Shown here piece by piece: positions 15,990-24,468 of a DNA stretch of 64,000 nucleotides. Every line of letters begins with the position of its first letter. Positions within the stretch are counted from its first letter, which is position 1. Under the pieces are notes generated by a model that was given only the letters and a program-made list of their open reading frames with translations, was not told where the DNA came from and made no database searches. The position numbers and the translations under genes were made by a program. The stretch is from Bacillota bacterium (lineage in GTDB: Bacteria; Bacillota; Bacilli; Paenibacillales; NBRC-103111), in assembly GCA_023386955.1 (NCBI GenBank), contig JAEWIS010000053.1, positions 62,001 to 126,000 on the forward strand, written 5' to 3'.

Positions 15990-17543
15990 ATGAGTCAACT
16001 GGCAGCGAAGCCTTATATTCTGGCAGTAGATATCGGCACCACCAGCGCCAAGACGCTGGTGATTCGCGGAACAGACGGCCACGTGATGGCCGGCCATTCC
16101 GTGGAATACCCCATGTTCACCCCCCGGGCTGATGTGGCGGAGCAGGACCCGGACGAAATCTGTGAGGCCGTAACCGGAGCGGTGGCGGCAGTGATGACCA
16201 AAGCGGATATTCCGGCGGATAAGCTGTTGTGTATCTCCTTCAGCTCCGCCATGCACGGACTCATCGCCGTAGATGAGCAAGGTAAACCGTTAACCAACCT
16301 GATTACCTGGGCGGATAACCGGGCTGTGCAAACGGCGGACATCATTAAGAAGGAGCATAAAGGCCGCTCCATCTATATGCGCACCGGTACTCCTATCCAT
16401 CCCATGTCTCCTTTCGTGAAGCTGGTATGGATGAAGGACAGCATGCCGGACATCCACCGGAATGCCTACAAGTTCATCGGCATCAAGGAATATGTCATGC
16501 ACCGCTGGTTCGGGCAGTATGTGGTGGATTATTCCATCGCCAGCGCCACGGGGCTGTTTAACCTGAACCATCTGGAGTGGGATAAGGAAGCGCTAGCTCT
16601 GGCCGGCATTACGCCGGACCGTCTGTCCACCCCCGTCTCTACCGTCCATGTGATGGAAGGGATTGAAGCGGGCATCGCCCGCCGCATGGGCATCAACCCC
16701 TCCACACCGGGTGTGGTGGGTGCATCTGACGGCGTATTGGCCAACCTGGGCTCCGGTGCCTTCGAGCATGGGGTCTGGGCCGTCTCCATCGGCACCAGCG
16801 GCGCTGTGCGGGCGGTGACCCGCAAGCCCTTGACCGATCCGGAGGGACGGCTGTTCTGCTACGCCCTGAAGGAGGACTTCTGGGTGGTGGGCGGCGCCAT
16901 CAATAACGGCGGCATTATGTTCCGCTGGGTGCGGGACACCCTGGCAACCTTGGAGGCCGAAGAGGGGAGACGCCGGGGCATGGACCCCTACGATTACCTC
17001 ACCCAATTGGCCGCGTCGGTGCCTGCCGGTTCCGGCGGTCTGATCTTCCTGCCCCTGCTGGCAGGGGAACGGGCGCCGTACTGGAATGCCAATGCCAGAG
17101 GCGTATACTTCGGCCTCTCTTTGGCTCACACCAAAAGCCATATGATCCGCGCAGTGCTTGAAGGAGTGATGTACCGCATCCACTCCGTGGCCGAGGCATT
17201 AACCGGTCTGGTGGGCGAACCGGAGGAAATCCGGGCGTCGGGCGGTTTTGCCCGTTCCGAATTCTGGCGCCAGATGCTGGCGGATGTTATGGGCACCACC
17301 CTGTCCGTTCCGGACGCCATCGAGGCATCCGGACTGGGAGCAGCACAATTGGGGCTGTTCGCCATGGGCGAGGTCAAGGATTTCTCCGGCATCCACAATT
17401 GGGTCAAAGCGGGAACGCGGCATGTGAAGCATCAGGAGAACCACGACGTCTATAAGCGTTTGACACCCCTTTACCAAAAAGTGTATCATCAGTTGAGCCG
17501 GGAATTTGACGAAATTGCCGCATTCCAGAAGGAGCAACTGTAG
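15990..17543 (+). CDS. gntK: Gluconokinase (FGGY family)
   Basis: A 517-aa FGGY kinase closely resembling Bacillus GntK. It has DIGTTSAKTLV at the N-terminus, SVEYPMFTP, GTPIHPMSPF, FIGIKEYV, VVDYSIASATGLFNL, GTSGAVR and LAGERAPYW. It phosphorylates D-gluconate to 6-phosphogluconate, the substrate of the gnd product encoded two genes downstream. It begins 1 bp after the preceding stop, indicating translational coupling. No gluconate permease (GntP) is nearby, so gluconate may arise inside the cell. Confidence 0.95.
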   Translation: MSQLAAKPYILAVDIGTTSAKTLVIRGTDGHVMAGHSVEYPMFTPRADVAEQDPDEICEAVTGAVAAVMTKADIPADKLLCISFSSAMHGLIAVDEQGKPLTNLITWADNRAVQTADIIKKEHKGRSIYMRTGTPIHPMSPFVKLVWMKDSMPDIHRNAYKFIGIKEYVMHRWFGQYVVDYSIASATGLFNLNHLEWDKEALALAGITPDRLSTPVSTVHVMEGIEAGIARRMGINPSTPGVVGASDGVLANLGSGAFEHGVWAVSIGTSGAVRAVTRKPLTDPEGRLFCYALKEDFWVVGGAINNGGIMFRWVRDTLATLEAEEGRRRGMDPYDYLTQLAASVPAGSGGLIFLPLLAGERAPYWNANARGVYFGLSLAHTKSHMIRAVLEGVMYRIHSVAEALTGLVGEPEEIRASGGFARSEFWRQMLADVMGTTLSVPDAIEASGLGAAQLGLFAMGEVKDFSGIHNWVKAGTRHVKHQENHDVYKRLTPLYQKVYHQLSREFDEIAAFQKEQL

Positions 17544-17597
17544 TTTCTTCAGCTTCAGCTTCGTCAAATTTTGAATACGGGAAGGAACGATTCAGGC

Positions 17598-18365
17598 GTG
17601 AACATGTTCGATTTAACCGGAAAAACGGCTGTTATTATCGGCGGCAACAGTACACTCGGCGGCTCTATGGCGGAAGGCTTGGGAGCGCAAGGCGCCCATG
17701 TGGCCATCGTCGGGCGCAATCAGGAGAAGTCCCTGGCGGTATGCGCCAAGGTGGAGGCAGCCGGCGGCAAGGCCAAGGCTTTCCAGGCGGACGCCGTCAA
17801 TCCTGACGACCTGAAGCGTGTGCTTCAGGAGGTGCTGGACTGGACCGGACACGTGGATGTCCTGATGAATTGTCCGGGCGTCAACAGCGCCACTCCCTTT
17901 TTCGAGCTCCCCATGGAAGAATGGGACAAGATTATGGATGTGAACCTGAAGAGTGTGGTGCTGGCCTGCCAGATCTTCGGCAAGGTCATGATGGAATCCG
18001 GCAGGGGAGGCAGCATTATCAACATTTCCTCCGTATCCTCCGGACCGCCTCTGTCCAAGGTGTTCACCTACTCCGCCTCCAAGGGCGCAGTCAACAATAT
18101 TACCCAATACCTGGCCCGGGAATTCGCTCCCGGCGGCGTCAGGGTCAATGCTATTATTCCGGGCTTTTTCCCGGCGGAGCAGAACCGCCAGATCCTCTCC
18201 GCCGAGCGGGTGGAGAGCATCATGCGGCATACGCCCATGGGACGTTTCGGCAATGCCGACGAGCTTCAGGGAGCAGCGGTTTTCCTGGCTTCCGAGAAAG
18301 CGTCCAGCTTTGTCACCGGCTCGCTTCTGCGGGTGGACGGCGGCTTCGGAGCCATGACCATATAA
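17598..18365 (+). CDS. uxuB: D-mannonate oxidoreductase, SDR type (UxuB/YjmF-like)
   Basis: A 255-aa short-chain dehydrogenase. It has the cofactor loop GGNSTLGG, catalytic Ser in NISSVSS and Tyr-Lys in YSASK. The segment [14 protein letters not shown] followed by HTPMGRFG and [16 protein letters not shown] is characteristic of the Bacillus YjmF/UxuB group, which reduces D-fructuronate to D-mannonate. That is the step linking uxaE to the epimerase. The start is GTG 17598 or ATG 17604 (MFDLTGK); the ribosome site GGAAGGA is 11 nt from the former. A related gluconate-5-dehydrogenase role is a less likely alternative. Confidence 0.85.
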   Translation: MNMFDLTGKTAVIIGGNSTLGGSMAEGLGAQGAHVAIVGRNQEKSLAVCAKVEAAGGKAKAFQADAVNPDDLKRVLQEVLDWTGHVDVLMNCPGVNSATPFFELPMEEWDKIMDVNLKSVVLACQIFGKVMMESGRGGSIINISSVSSGPPLSKVFTYSASKGAVNNITQYLAREFAPGGVRVNAIIPGFFPAEQNRQILSAERVESIMRHTPMGRFGNADELQGAAVFLASEKASSFVTGSLLRVDGGFGAMTI

Positions 18366-18402
18366 TTTTTTTTCAATGCGAATCAGAAAGGATGAGAAAC
18401 CC

Positions 18403-19812
18403 GTGTCCAAGCAGCAAATCGGAGTAGTCGGTCTGGCGGTTATGGGCAAGAACCTGGCTCTGAATATTGAGAGCAGAGGATTTTCGGTTGCCGTATATAA
18501 CCGTTCTCCCGAGAAGACGAAGGAAATTCTGGAAGAAAACCCGGGGAAGAACCTGAAGGGTGCCTTCTCTGTTGAGGAGTTTGTCCAATCCCTGGAGACG
18601 CCGCGGCGGATTCTGATCATGGTGAAGGCAGGCAAACCGACGGATGACACCATCAACCAGCTGTTGCCTTACCTGGACCAAGGGGATATTCTCATCGACG
18701 GCGGCAACGCCTATTTCCCGGACACCCAGCGCCGCAACAAGGAGCTGGAGGCCAAGGGCTTCCGCTTTATCGGCACCGGCGTATCCGGCGGCGAGGAAGG
18801 CGCATTGAAGGGCCCCTCCATTATGCCGGGCGGCCAAAAGGATGCTTATGAGCTGGTAGCCCCGATTCTGACGGCGATCTCCGCCAAGGTAAAGGGCGAC
18901 CCCTGCTGCATCTACATCGGCCCGGACGGAGCCGGCCATTATGTGAAGATGGTGCATAACGGAATCGAATACGGCGATATGCAGCTGATCTGCGAAGCCT
19001 ACCAGCTCTTGAAGGACGGGCTGGGACTGACTCCGGCGGAGCTGCATGAAATCTTCGCAGAGTGGAACAAGGGTGAGCTGGACAGCTACCTGATCGAAAT
19101 TACTGCGGATATCTTCACCAAAACCGACCCGGAAACCGGCAAGCCCATGGTGGATATCATCAAGGATACAGCTGGACAGAAGGGCACCGGCAAGTGGACC
19201 AGCCAAAGCTCTCTGGACCTGGGTGTGCACTTGTCACTCATCACCGAGTCCGTGTTCGCCCGGTTTATCTCTGCTATGAAGGACGAGCGTGTTGCGGCCA
19301 GCAAGGTGCTGAACGGTCCTGCTGCAGCTGATCTGGGTGTGGAACGCGCCGAGTTTATCGAAGCGGTCCGCCAGGCTCTCTACGCCAGCAAAATCTGCTC
19401 CTACGCCCAAGGCTTCGCCCAAATGCGGGCCGCCTCCGAGGAGTACGGCTGGGATCTGGACTACGGCGGTATCGCCATGATCTTCCGCGGCGGCTGCATC
19501 ATCCGTGCAGCGTTCTTGCAGAATATCAAGGATGCATACGACCGCAATCCGGAGCTGAAGAACCTGCTTCTGGACGAATACTTCAGCAGCGTCATCCACA
19601 AGTACCAGGATTCCTGGCGCAAGGTGGTGTCCACTGCAGTCCGTTTGGGCATTCCGGTGCCGGCCTTCTCCTCGGCCCTGTCCTACTATGACAGCTACCG
19701 TACCGCCCGCCTGCCGGCTAACCTGCTGCAGGCTCAACGCGACTACTTCGGCGCCCACACCTACGAGCGTACGGACAAGGAAGGTTTCTTCCACTACCAG
19801 TGGCTGGAATAG
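18403..19812 (+). CDS. gnd: 6-phosphogluconate dehydrogenase, decarboxylating
   Basis: A 469-aa enzyme, exactly the usual length. It oxidises 6-phosphogluconate to ribulose 5-phosphate and CO2 with NAD(P)+. Features: N-terminal [18 protein letters not shown] nucleotide fold, [21 protein letters not shown], catalytic Lys in [16 protein letters not shown] and the C-terminal [11 protein letters not shown] segment. The GTG start at 18403 follows AAAGGA by 10 nt; the ATG at 18376 lacks a ribosome site. It completes the pathway begun by the upstream genes. Confidence 0.96.
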   Translation: MSKQQIGVVGLAVMGKNLALNIESRGFSVAVYNRSPEKTKEILEENPGKNLKGAFSVEEFVQSLETPRRILIMVKAGKPTDDTINQLLPYLDQGDILIDGGNAYFPDTQRRNKELEAKGFRFIGTGVSGGEEGALKGPSIMPGGQKDAYELVAPILTAISAKVKGDPCCIYIGPDGAGHYVKMVHNGIEYGDMQLICEAYQLLKDGLGLTPAELHEIFAEWNKGELDSYLIEITADIFTKTDPETGKPMVDIIKDTAGQKGTGKWTSQSSLDLGVHLSLITESVFARFISAMKDERVAASKVLNGPAAADLGVERAEFIEAVRQALYASKICSYAQGFAQMRAASEEYGWDLDYGGIAMIFRGGCIIRAAFLQNIKDAYDRNPELKNLLLDEYFSSVIHKYQDSWRKVVSTAVRLGIPVPAFSSALSYYDSYRTARLPANLLQAQRDYFGAHTYERTDKEGFFHYQWLE

Positions 19813-19838
19813 GATAAATAGCTTGCACCACAGAAAAA

Positions 19839-19877
19839 CGGCGGTAATTCTCTTCACTGAGAATTACCGCCGCTTTT
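19839..19877. terminator. Bidirectional terminator shared by gnd and the convergent gene
   Basis: A perfect 14-bp stem, CGGCGGTAATTCTC (19839-19852) with its complement (19859-19872), a 6-nt loop and T-runs on both strands. The stop codon of the minus-strand gene (19864-19866) lies inside the stem, so the hairpin encodes that protein's Arg-Arg C-terminus. Confidence 0.88.
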
Positions 19878-20679
19878 TGCTTTTTGTTCCTTGTCTGTTC
19901 AGCCAAGGTTTGGCCGGTTTATACTTTTTATTCCTGAGGGAAGGGGACATCAGTTGAATGCACAAGTGGATGAGGTGGTTAAACGTGCGGTTCCGTTTGC
20001 CGCTGCTTTTTGTGTTTACATAATAAAGTCTCGTCACATGGCGTTCTGCCACACGGATGGTTTGCAGAAGCCGCTCCATTCGGGCAGGTTCCGGCATGAC
20101 CGTTTCATTTATTCCCGCTGAGTCTCCCTGAACTTCAGGAAGAATCGACCTAAGCCAATGCCCGCTGGAGAGGATGCTGTGCAGAATGGTCTCACCTTGA
20201 TGGATAATGGTATCCGTCTGTTGGAGCAGAATGGCCCAGTCAGCTGGCTGATATTCCTTGGTCATGGGGAAGGTGCCCAGAGAAGCAAGGAGTCCCATTA
20301 TATCCTCCAGTGTATCCACCATGGCCGAATTGGTCCGTTTCAGTCCGGTTTGGATGCGGTCTAGTTTCTGGTGTTCGGAATCTGCAGCAAGAGCAAGCTG
20401 GATGGCCTTCACCCTGTTGGTTGTATAAACGGTTTCTTCCCTTAGCCATAACAGCGAGCGGGTAAATATTAACCAGGTCCCTAGTAGCTCCGACACCGTT
20501 TCCGGCATTAGGCGGGCACCTCTGCGCAAGGCATGTTGAAATGTTGGCTGAAAGAGGCCGCGGCAATGCCATAGTGTGGCAATGGCGGATTCCATGGAGG
20601 CCGTCGAGTCCAATAAGGTTACTCTGGAATCATTCGGAGGACCAAAGTTAGGCAGTTGGATCAGCTTATTTGAACTCAA
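19864..20679 (-). CDS. Unidentified 271-aa protein
   Basis: Not recognised. It is mostly alpha-helical by composition, lacks signal or membrane segments and ends in a very basic tail (GTKSKKRR). The start is TTG 20679, with GGGAGG (plus-strand 20692-20697) 12 nt upstream, rather far; an in-frame TAA lies just before, so a longer form is excluded. There is no competing ORF on the other strand. Lower GC and less biased codons than the neighbouring operon suggest a later acquisition. Confidence 0.65.
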   Translation of the reverse strand: MSSNKLIQLPNFGPPNDSRVTLLDSTASMESAIATLWHCRGLFQPTFQHALRRGARLMPETVSELLGTWLIFTRSLLWLREETVYTTNRVKAIQLALAADSEHQKLDRIQTGLKRTNSAMVDTLEDIMGLLASLGTFPMTKEYQPADWAILLQQTDTIIHQGETILHSILSSGHWLRSILPEVQGDSAGINETVMPEPARMERLLQTIRVAERHVTRLYYVNTKSSGKRNRTFNHLIHLCIQLMSPSLRNKKYKPAKPWLNRQGTKSKKRR

Positions 20680-20764
20680 GGTTTATAGCATCCTCCCATT
20701 TGAACAGGCTAAAAGTATGTCTACTGAATTATATGCAAAACTAGCAACAGGTTGTCCGTTTGGT

Positions 20765-20800
20765 TAAAAAAAATATAGCCGGATTTATCCGTAGTCCGGC
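20765..20800 (-). terminator. Terminator of the beta-propeller gene
   Basis: On the minus strand GCCGGA pairs with TCCGGC (plus 20778-20800) and a run of Ts (complement of 20765-20773) follows. Confidence 0.7.
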
Positions 20801-20818
20801 CAGGAGTAAAGCAAAAAT

Positions 20819-21943
20819 TCAGCTTTGCGTCCGGTAACAAGCGGCAATCCCCCGGATCCTGCCTTCGACGGCAATAGGTTCTTCCCGCATATAAGAAGCC
20901 AGATCAACGGGAGTAAGACTGTTGTCTCCCGTAACGAAGGCTTTGGAGCTGTCCTCCGTAATCCCTACGTCATAAGCGGATTGCAGCTCCACAAAGTGCG
21001 ATGTTTGTTCCTCCTGTGGTTCAATGATGTGCAGTCCCGGCCGTTGATCGTGCTCCCCGGCAATAGTAATACAAATCTTGCGTTGATCCGGTGACCCCGC
21101 AATAATCCGTTGGCCTTTATAGCTTTCAATAAAATGTGGACCTGTGAACCCGGAGGAGATTTCCGCATGCAGGATACCTGGGGAAGGACCATTCCGGATA
21201 AAGTAAAAGTTGCCATGCCAACGTCCGTTGTCCGTACTGACCACACCCCAATGGGGCCCAAGAGTCCAGGAGCTGTGGTAACGGCAGCTGTTTTTTTGGA
21301 TAGACCACATAACAATACGGGAAACACCGGAAACGGCAAACCAAAGTCCATTTGCAGAAACCGCTATGGGATTATGATCTGCTGAGGTCCAACATCCGCT
21401 TTCCATGTGGACCGAATGGTCTTCTGTATGAATAATGGCGTAGGAATCCAGTCCGGAGGAGCTTCCTTTGCAGGCGGCAAGCACAAACCGTCCATTAGGG
21501 TCCACTGTCAGTGAAAAGGGATGGTCCTGGAGGGATATGGTGGTGATAACGGTGAAGCTTGCATTGTCAATGACTGTAATGGCTTTGCCACCATAACCGG
21601 CCACGTAGGTCCGTTTGTTATCAGGTGTAATGAGAATTGCGGTCGGATTGGTGCCGGTTGGCAGAAGGGCGGAAACCCGGTTGGTGGAAGTATCGATAAC
21701 GGATAAGGTGGCATCATCCCGGTTGGCTACATAAACAGTTGTCCCATCTGGGGATAAAGCAACCGGCCCTGGATTGCGTCCAACCGGGACCGTTGCCAGA
21801 ATTTTGTTCTCCTTAGGGCTGATTACACCTACGTACCCTCTCCCGTCCTGTATACGGGTATAAGTCACGTATACCAAACGGGAAGCTGCGGATGACCGGC
21901 TGCGGAAGCTGCTGTTTATACCTGCATGGGTTGGATTCACCAC
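20819..21943 (-). CDS. YVTN-type beta-propeller repeat protein
   Basis: A 374-aa protein with repeated blades such as VPVGRNPGPVALSPDGTTVYVANRDDATLSVIDTSTN and LPTGTNPTAILITPDNKRTYVAGYGGKAITVID, the YVTN/NHL-like propeller pattern. Later blades are degenerate. No signal peptide is evident: the N-terminus is MVNPTHAGINSSFRSRSS. Such proteins bind ligands or partner proteins and the exact role is unknown. The GTG start at 21943 follows GAGGAG by 10 nt. A minus-strand TACAAT (plus 21986-21991) may be its -10 box. Confidence 0.8.
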   Translation of the reverse strand: MVNPTHAGINSSFRSRSSAASRLVYVTYTRIQDGRGYVGVISPKENKILATVPVGRNPGPVALSPDGTTVYVANRDDATLSVIDTSTNRVSALLPTGTNPTAILITPDNKRTYVAGYGGKAITVIDNASFTVITTISLQDHPFSLTVDPNGRFVLAACKGSSSGLDSYAIIHTEDHSVHMESGCWTSADHNPIAVSANGLWFAVSGVSRIVMWSIQKNSCRYHSSWTLGPHWGVVSTDNGRWHGNFYFIRNGPSPGILHAEISSGFTGPHFIESYKGQRIIAGSPDQRKICITIAGEHDQRPGLHIIEPQEEQTSHFVELQSAYDVGITEDSSKAFVTGDNSLTPVDLASYMREEPIAVEGRIRGIAACYRTQS

Positions 21944-22287
21944 GTTTTAACCACTCCTCAGGGAGAAATACCGTTCGATGCTAACATTGTATTAGAGGTG
22001 TGAAATTTAGGAATGGACGTAAGCCCACCATGCAGGAATTGGTTATTACTAGTGTAGAAGCATCCAGTAATATTACATAGTTAATATATGTAAATTAAAA
22101 TAAATGAGTTATTTAATTATATAAAATGGTATATAATGGAGAGACCAAAAAAACCCATAGGATACCATAAATATACATAAATGAATGGGTTTTAGTGGAA
22201 GTATAAGGATTTTTGTGAGAGAATAAATCTGAAAAGTATATATCAGTTATGTTTACATTATTTAACATCAAAGAAAGGATGTTGGGG
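21944..22287. other. AT-rich divergent region with a leader hairpin
   Basis: Between the beta-propeller gene and the response regulator. A TATAAT at 22132-22137 probably belongs to the rightward promoter, with a poor -35. Downstream, AAAACCCAT (22150-22158) and ATGGGTTTT (22185-22193) form a stem around a 26-nt AT-rich loop in the predicted leader. No known riboswitch is recognised. Confidence 0.5.
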
Positions 22288-23451
22288 ATGCGTGCGCTAT
22301 TGGTGGATGATGAACCGCTAGCCCTCAGGTGGTTGCAAAAGAAGCTGAAGGAAGTGGCCGATTGGCAACAGTTGGCCATTTGCACCGAAGCGGGCGAAGC
22401 GCTTCGGACAGCTGAAGCCATGCAGCCCGACGTGATTTTTCTCGATATCAGCATGCCGGAAAGAAGTGGACTTGAAATAGCAAGAGATATGGAAGAGGTT
22501 TGCCCGAATTCAGCAATCGTCTTTGTAACGGCTTTTGATGAACATGCTTTAGCGGCTTTTGAAGCCAATGCCATTGATTATATGCTTAAACCTGTGGAAA
22601 CCAAAAGATTGGCCCGGACGGTCCAGAAATTAAAAATTGGGTCAGCCGTGCGGAAAGCGAATGCCCCGATCGAGTCCGAGTCCGTTCAGGTCTGTTGTTT
22701 TCCCTTGCTGCGATACACGGATGCATCAGGAACCCCTTGCTCGTTTAAGTGGCGTACCACCAAAGCTGAGGAGCTATTTGCCTTTTTGGTTCATCAAAAG
22801 GGGCGTACCGTTAGCCGTGATAAGCTGATTGAAGCCATATGGCCTGACATCGATCCCCATAAGGCCGCAGTTCAGCTCTACACCGCCGTCTACCAAATGC
22901 GGCAGGGCCTTAAAAAATCCGGCCTGCCCATTACGGTAGAAAATGTAAGGCTGGAGGAAGGATACAGGATACCCTCTGAGCAGGTTTGTTTGGAGAGTAC
23001 CGAGTGGGAACGGGAACTGCTGGAGCTTCGTGACCTTAGGGATGATGATAGTCTGGAGCGGTTATGGAAACGGGTGGAGCAGTATGAAGGCGATTATTTG
23101 GGTGAATATGATTATATATGGGCAGAGGAGGAAAATGTGCGCCTGCGCAGCTTGTGGACCTTACACGCCTTACGGCTGACGGAAGCGCTGCTCTCCAAAC
23201 GGCGTTACAGGGATGCGGCGACCATCGGTGCAAGGATTCTGCGGATGCAGCCTTACTGTGAAGAGGCCCATTTTTTCCTGCTACAATCCTATGACGGCAT
23301 GGGGGATTTTGCCTCCGTGATGAAACACTACCAGGTTACGGAAGGAATGTTTCAAGAGGAGTTGGGGGTAGGCCTGCATGAACGGATAGAACAATGGTTT
23401 AAGCATTGGTTAACCTCCCGAAGCGAACGGACATCCATATCCATCAATTAA
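22288..23451 (+). CDS. Response regulator with REC, winged helix and BTAD domains
   Basis: A 387-aa regulator. The receiver domain (1-120) has Asp7/Asp8, phosphoacceptor Asp53, Thr81 and Lys101. A winged-helix DNA-binding segment (about 145-235, including LFAFLVHQKGRTVSRDKLIEAIWP) is followed by a bacterial transcriptional activation domain (about 240-385), as in SARP-type activators. The start is ATG 22288, 9 nt after AAAGGA; the ATG at 22279 is too close to it. A partner may be the hybrid kinase at 24469, on the same strand 1 kb downstream. Confidence 0.9.
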   Translation: MRALLVDDEPLALRWLQKKLKEVADWQQLAICTEAGEALRTAEAMQPDVIFLDISMPERSGLEIARDMEEVCPNSAIVFVTAFDEHALAAFEANAIDYMLKPVETKRLARTVQKLKIGSAVRKANAPIESESVQVCCFPLLRYTDASGTPCSFKWRTTKAEELFAFLVHQKGRTVSRDKLIEAIWPDIDPHKAAVQLYTAVYQMRQGLKKSGLPITVENVRLEEGYRIPSEQVCLESTEWERELLELRDLRDDDSLERLWKRVEQYEGDYLGEYDYIWAEEENVRLRSLWTLHALRLTEALLSKRRYRDAATIGARILRMQPYCEEAHFFLLQSYDGMGDFASVMKHYQVTEGMFQEELGVGLHERIEQWFKHWLTSRSERTSISIN

Positions 23452-23456
23452 GAATG

Positions 23457-23492
23457 ACGACCGCCGGAAAAGCGATATCCGGCGGTCGTTTT
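23457..23492 (+). terminator. Terminator of the response regulator gene
   Basis: ACGACCGCCGGA (23457-23468) pairs perfectly with TCCGGCGGTCGT (23478-23489), then TTTTG. Confidence 0.8.
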
Positions 23493-23503
23493 GTTGTGCA
23501 CTA

Positions 23504-23764
23504 TCAGCTCATAGAAGCTGGGCTTGTAGCCTTCAGACCCGCTGGACCGGGTGGATTGGATGGACCGGACATTGCGGACGAAGGGGATGAAATGGACGGA
23601 CCGGATGAACTGGACGAAACGGACGAAAAGGCAAAACCGCCATTAACCTTTTCCAGATACCAATTTTGACGGTAATGCTCTTTGCAATACCCTTTGGCAT
23701 AATGCTTGCCTTCACAGTTTTTTTTCAAACATTTTCGCGGCGAGGCGGATTTGATTCTGCCCAT
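23504..23764 (-). CDS. Small protein with a CxxxxC...CxxH zinc knuckle and Ser/Pro tail
   Basis: An 86-aa protein. Residues 12-33 hold CLKKNCEGKHYAKGYCKEHYRQ, a Cys-Cys-Cys-His arrangement with the YAKGYCxxHYRQ core seen in small zinc-binding phage and HNH-associated proteins. The second half is low-complexity Ser/Gly/Pro (SSSSGPSISSPSS). On the minus strand AAGGAG lies 8 nt before the ATG at 23764, which supports translation. It lies convergent to the response regulator. Confidence 0.65.
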   Translation of the reverse strand: MGRIKSASPRKCLKKNCEGKHYAKGYCKEHYRQNWYLEKVNGGFAFSSVSSSSSGPSISSPSSAMSGPSNPPGPAGLKATSPASMS

Positions 23765-23997
23765 AATTTCAACTCCTTATCTTAGGATGTATCGTAAGAA
23801 AATTGTAACGACTCCATCTGATAACAGTTTGAACAAATCCGAAGTGAAAAAGTGGACGCCAGTGGTCCGCACATTTTTTGATGGGTAATTTTTCTCATTT
23901 TTTGATGAGAATGTGAGTATCCTTTACTGTAGATGACACCAGATTACTTTAGGCGTAAAGCAGAGCTCAAAAAAATAAATTTTAAAGGAGAGAGGGC

Positions 23998-24435
23998 ATG
24001 GGAAAGCTTTACAACCAGTTGGAGGTCATTAAAGCGCTGAGGGTATCACCAACCACTGTAAAACGCTGGATCCACTACTTTTCCGAATTCATCCCTACGG
24101 TGCGTCAGGGGGACGCAGTGATGTATGAATCGGGGGCGTTAAAGCTATTGCGGCGGGTCCGGACACTCCGCAATAACCGGTACAGCCTCAAAACCATTCT
24201 CAGCCTGCTGGAGCAGGAGGGGTTTGAGAAGTTTGCTCCCGTTGCCTCTACTGCTGAGGACTTTTTTACCATTCCGGAAGACCGGCCAATCCGGACACAG
24301 AAGCCTGTCCGTCTAAAAAATAAGTGCATTGCCAAACCCGAGGACCTGAAGCCTCTCGTCCACTCCTTTCAGGCAGTCTCCCGGGAATTCGCACAAATTG
24401 CCAGTCAAATCGATAAACTAATAAATGAAGACTAG
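23998..24435 (+). CDS. MerR-like helix-turn-helix protein
   Basis: A 145-aa protein with an N-terminal MerR-type winged helix-turn-helix (LYNQLEVIKALRVSPTTVKRWIHYF ... SLKTILSLLEQEG) and a C-terminal helix (SFQAVSREFAQIASQIDKL) that may pair as a coiled coil. It lacks an effector domain, recalling small MerR-fold proteins such as RacA, although it is shorter. The start follows AAAGGAGAGAG. It ends 33 bp before the hybrid kinase gene, whose promoter lies in the gap. Confidence 0.8.
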   Translation: MGKLYNQLEVIKALRVSPTTVKRWIHYFSEFIPTVRQGDAVMYESGALKLLRRVRTLRNNRYSLKTILSLLEQEGFEKFAPVASTAEDFFTIPEDRPIRTQKPVRLKNKCIAKPEDLKPLVHSFQAVSREFAQIASQIDKLINED

Positions 24436-24453
24436 GGTTAATATGGATGCTTG

Positions 24454-24462
24454 TGGTATAAT
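24454..24462 (+). promoter_or_regulatory. Extended -10 promoter placed to give a leaderless kinase mRNA
   Basis: TGGTATAAT (24454-24462) is a perfect extended -10. The ATG of the kinase is at 24469, only 6 bp past the box, so transcription should start at or beside the initiation codon. No Shine-Dalgarno sequence is present and no strong -35 is seen. Confidence 0.65.
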
Positions 24463-24468
24463 TTCCCT

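Noticed and set aside
24451-24468. TTG 24451 as the hybrid kinase start
   Set aside because: It lies upstream of and within the -10 region, so it would not be in the predicted mRNA, and it has no ribosome site.
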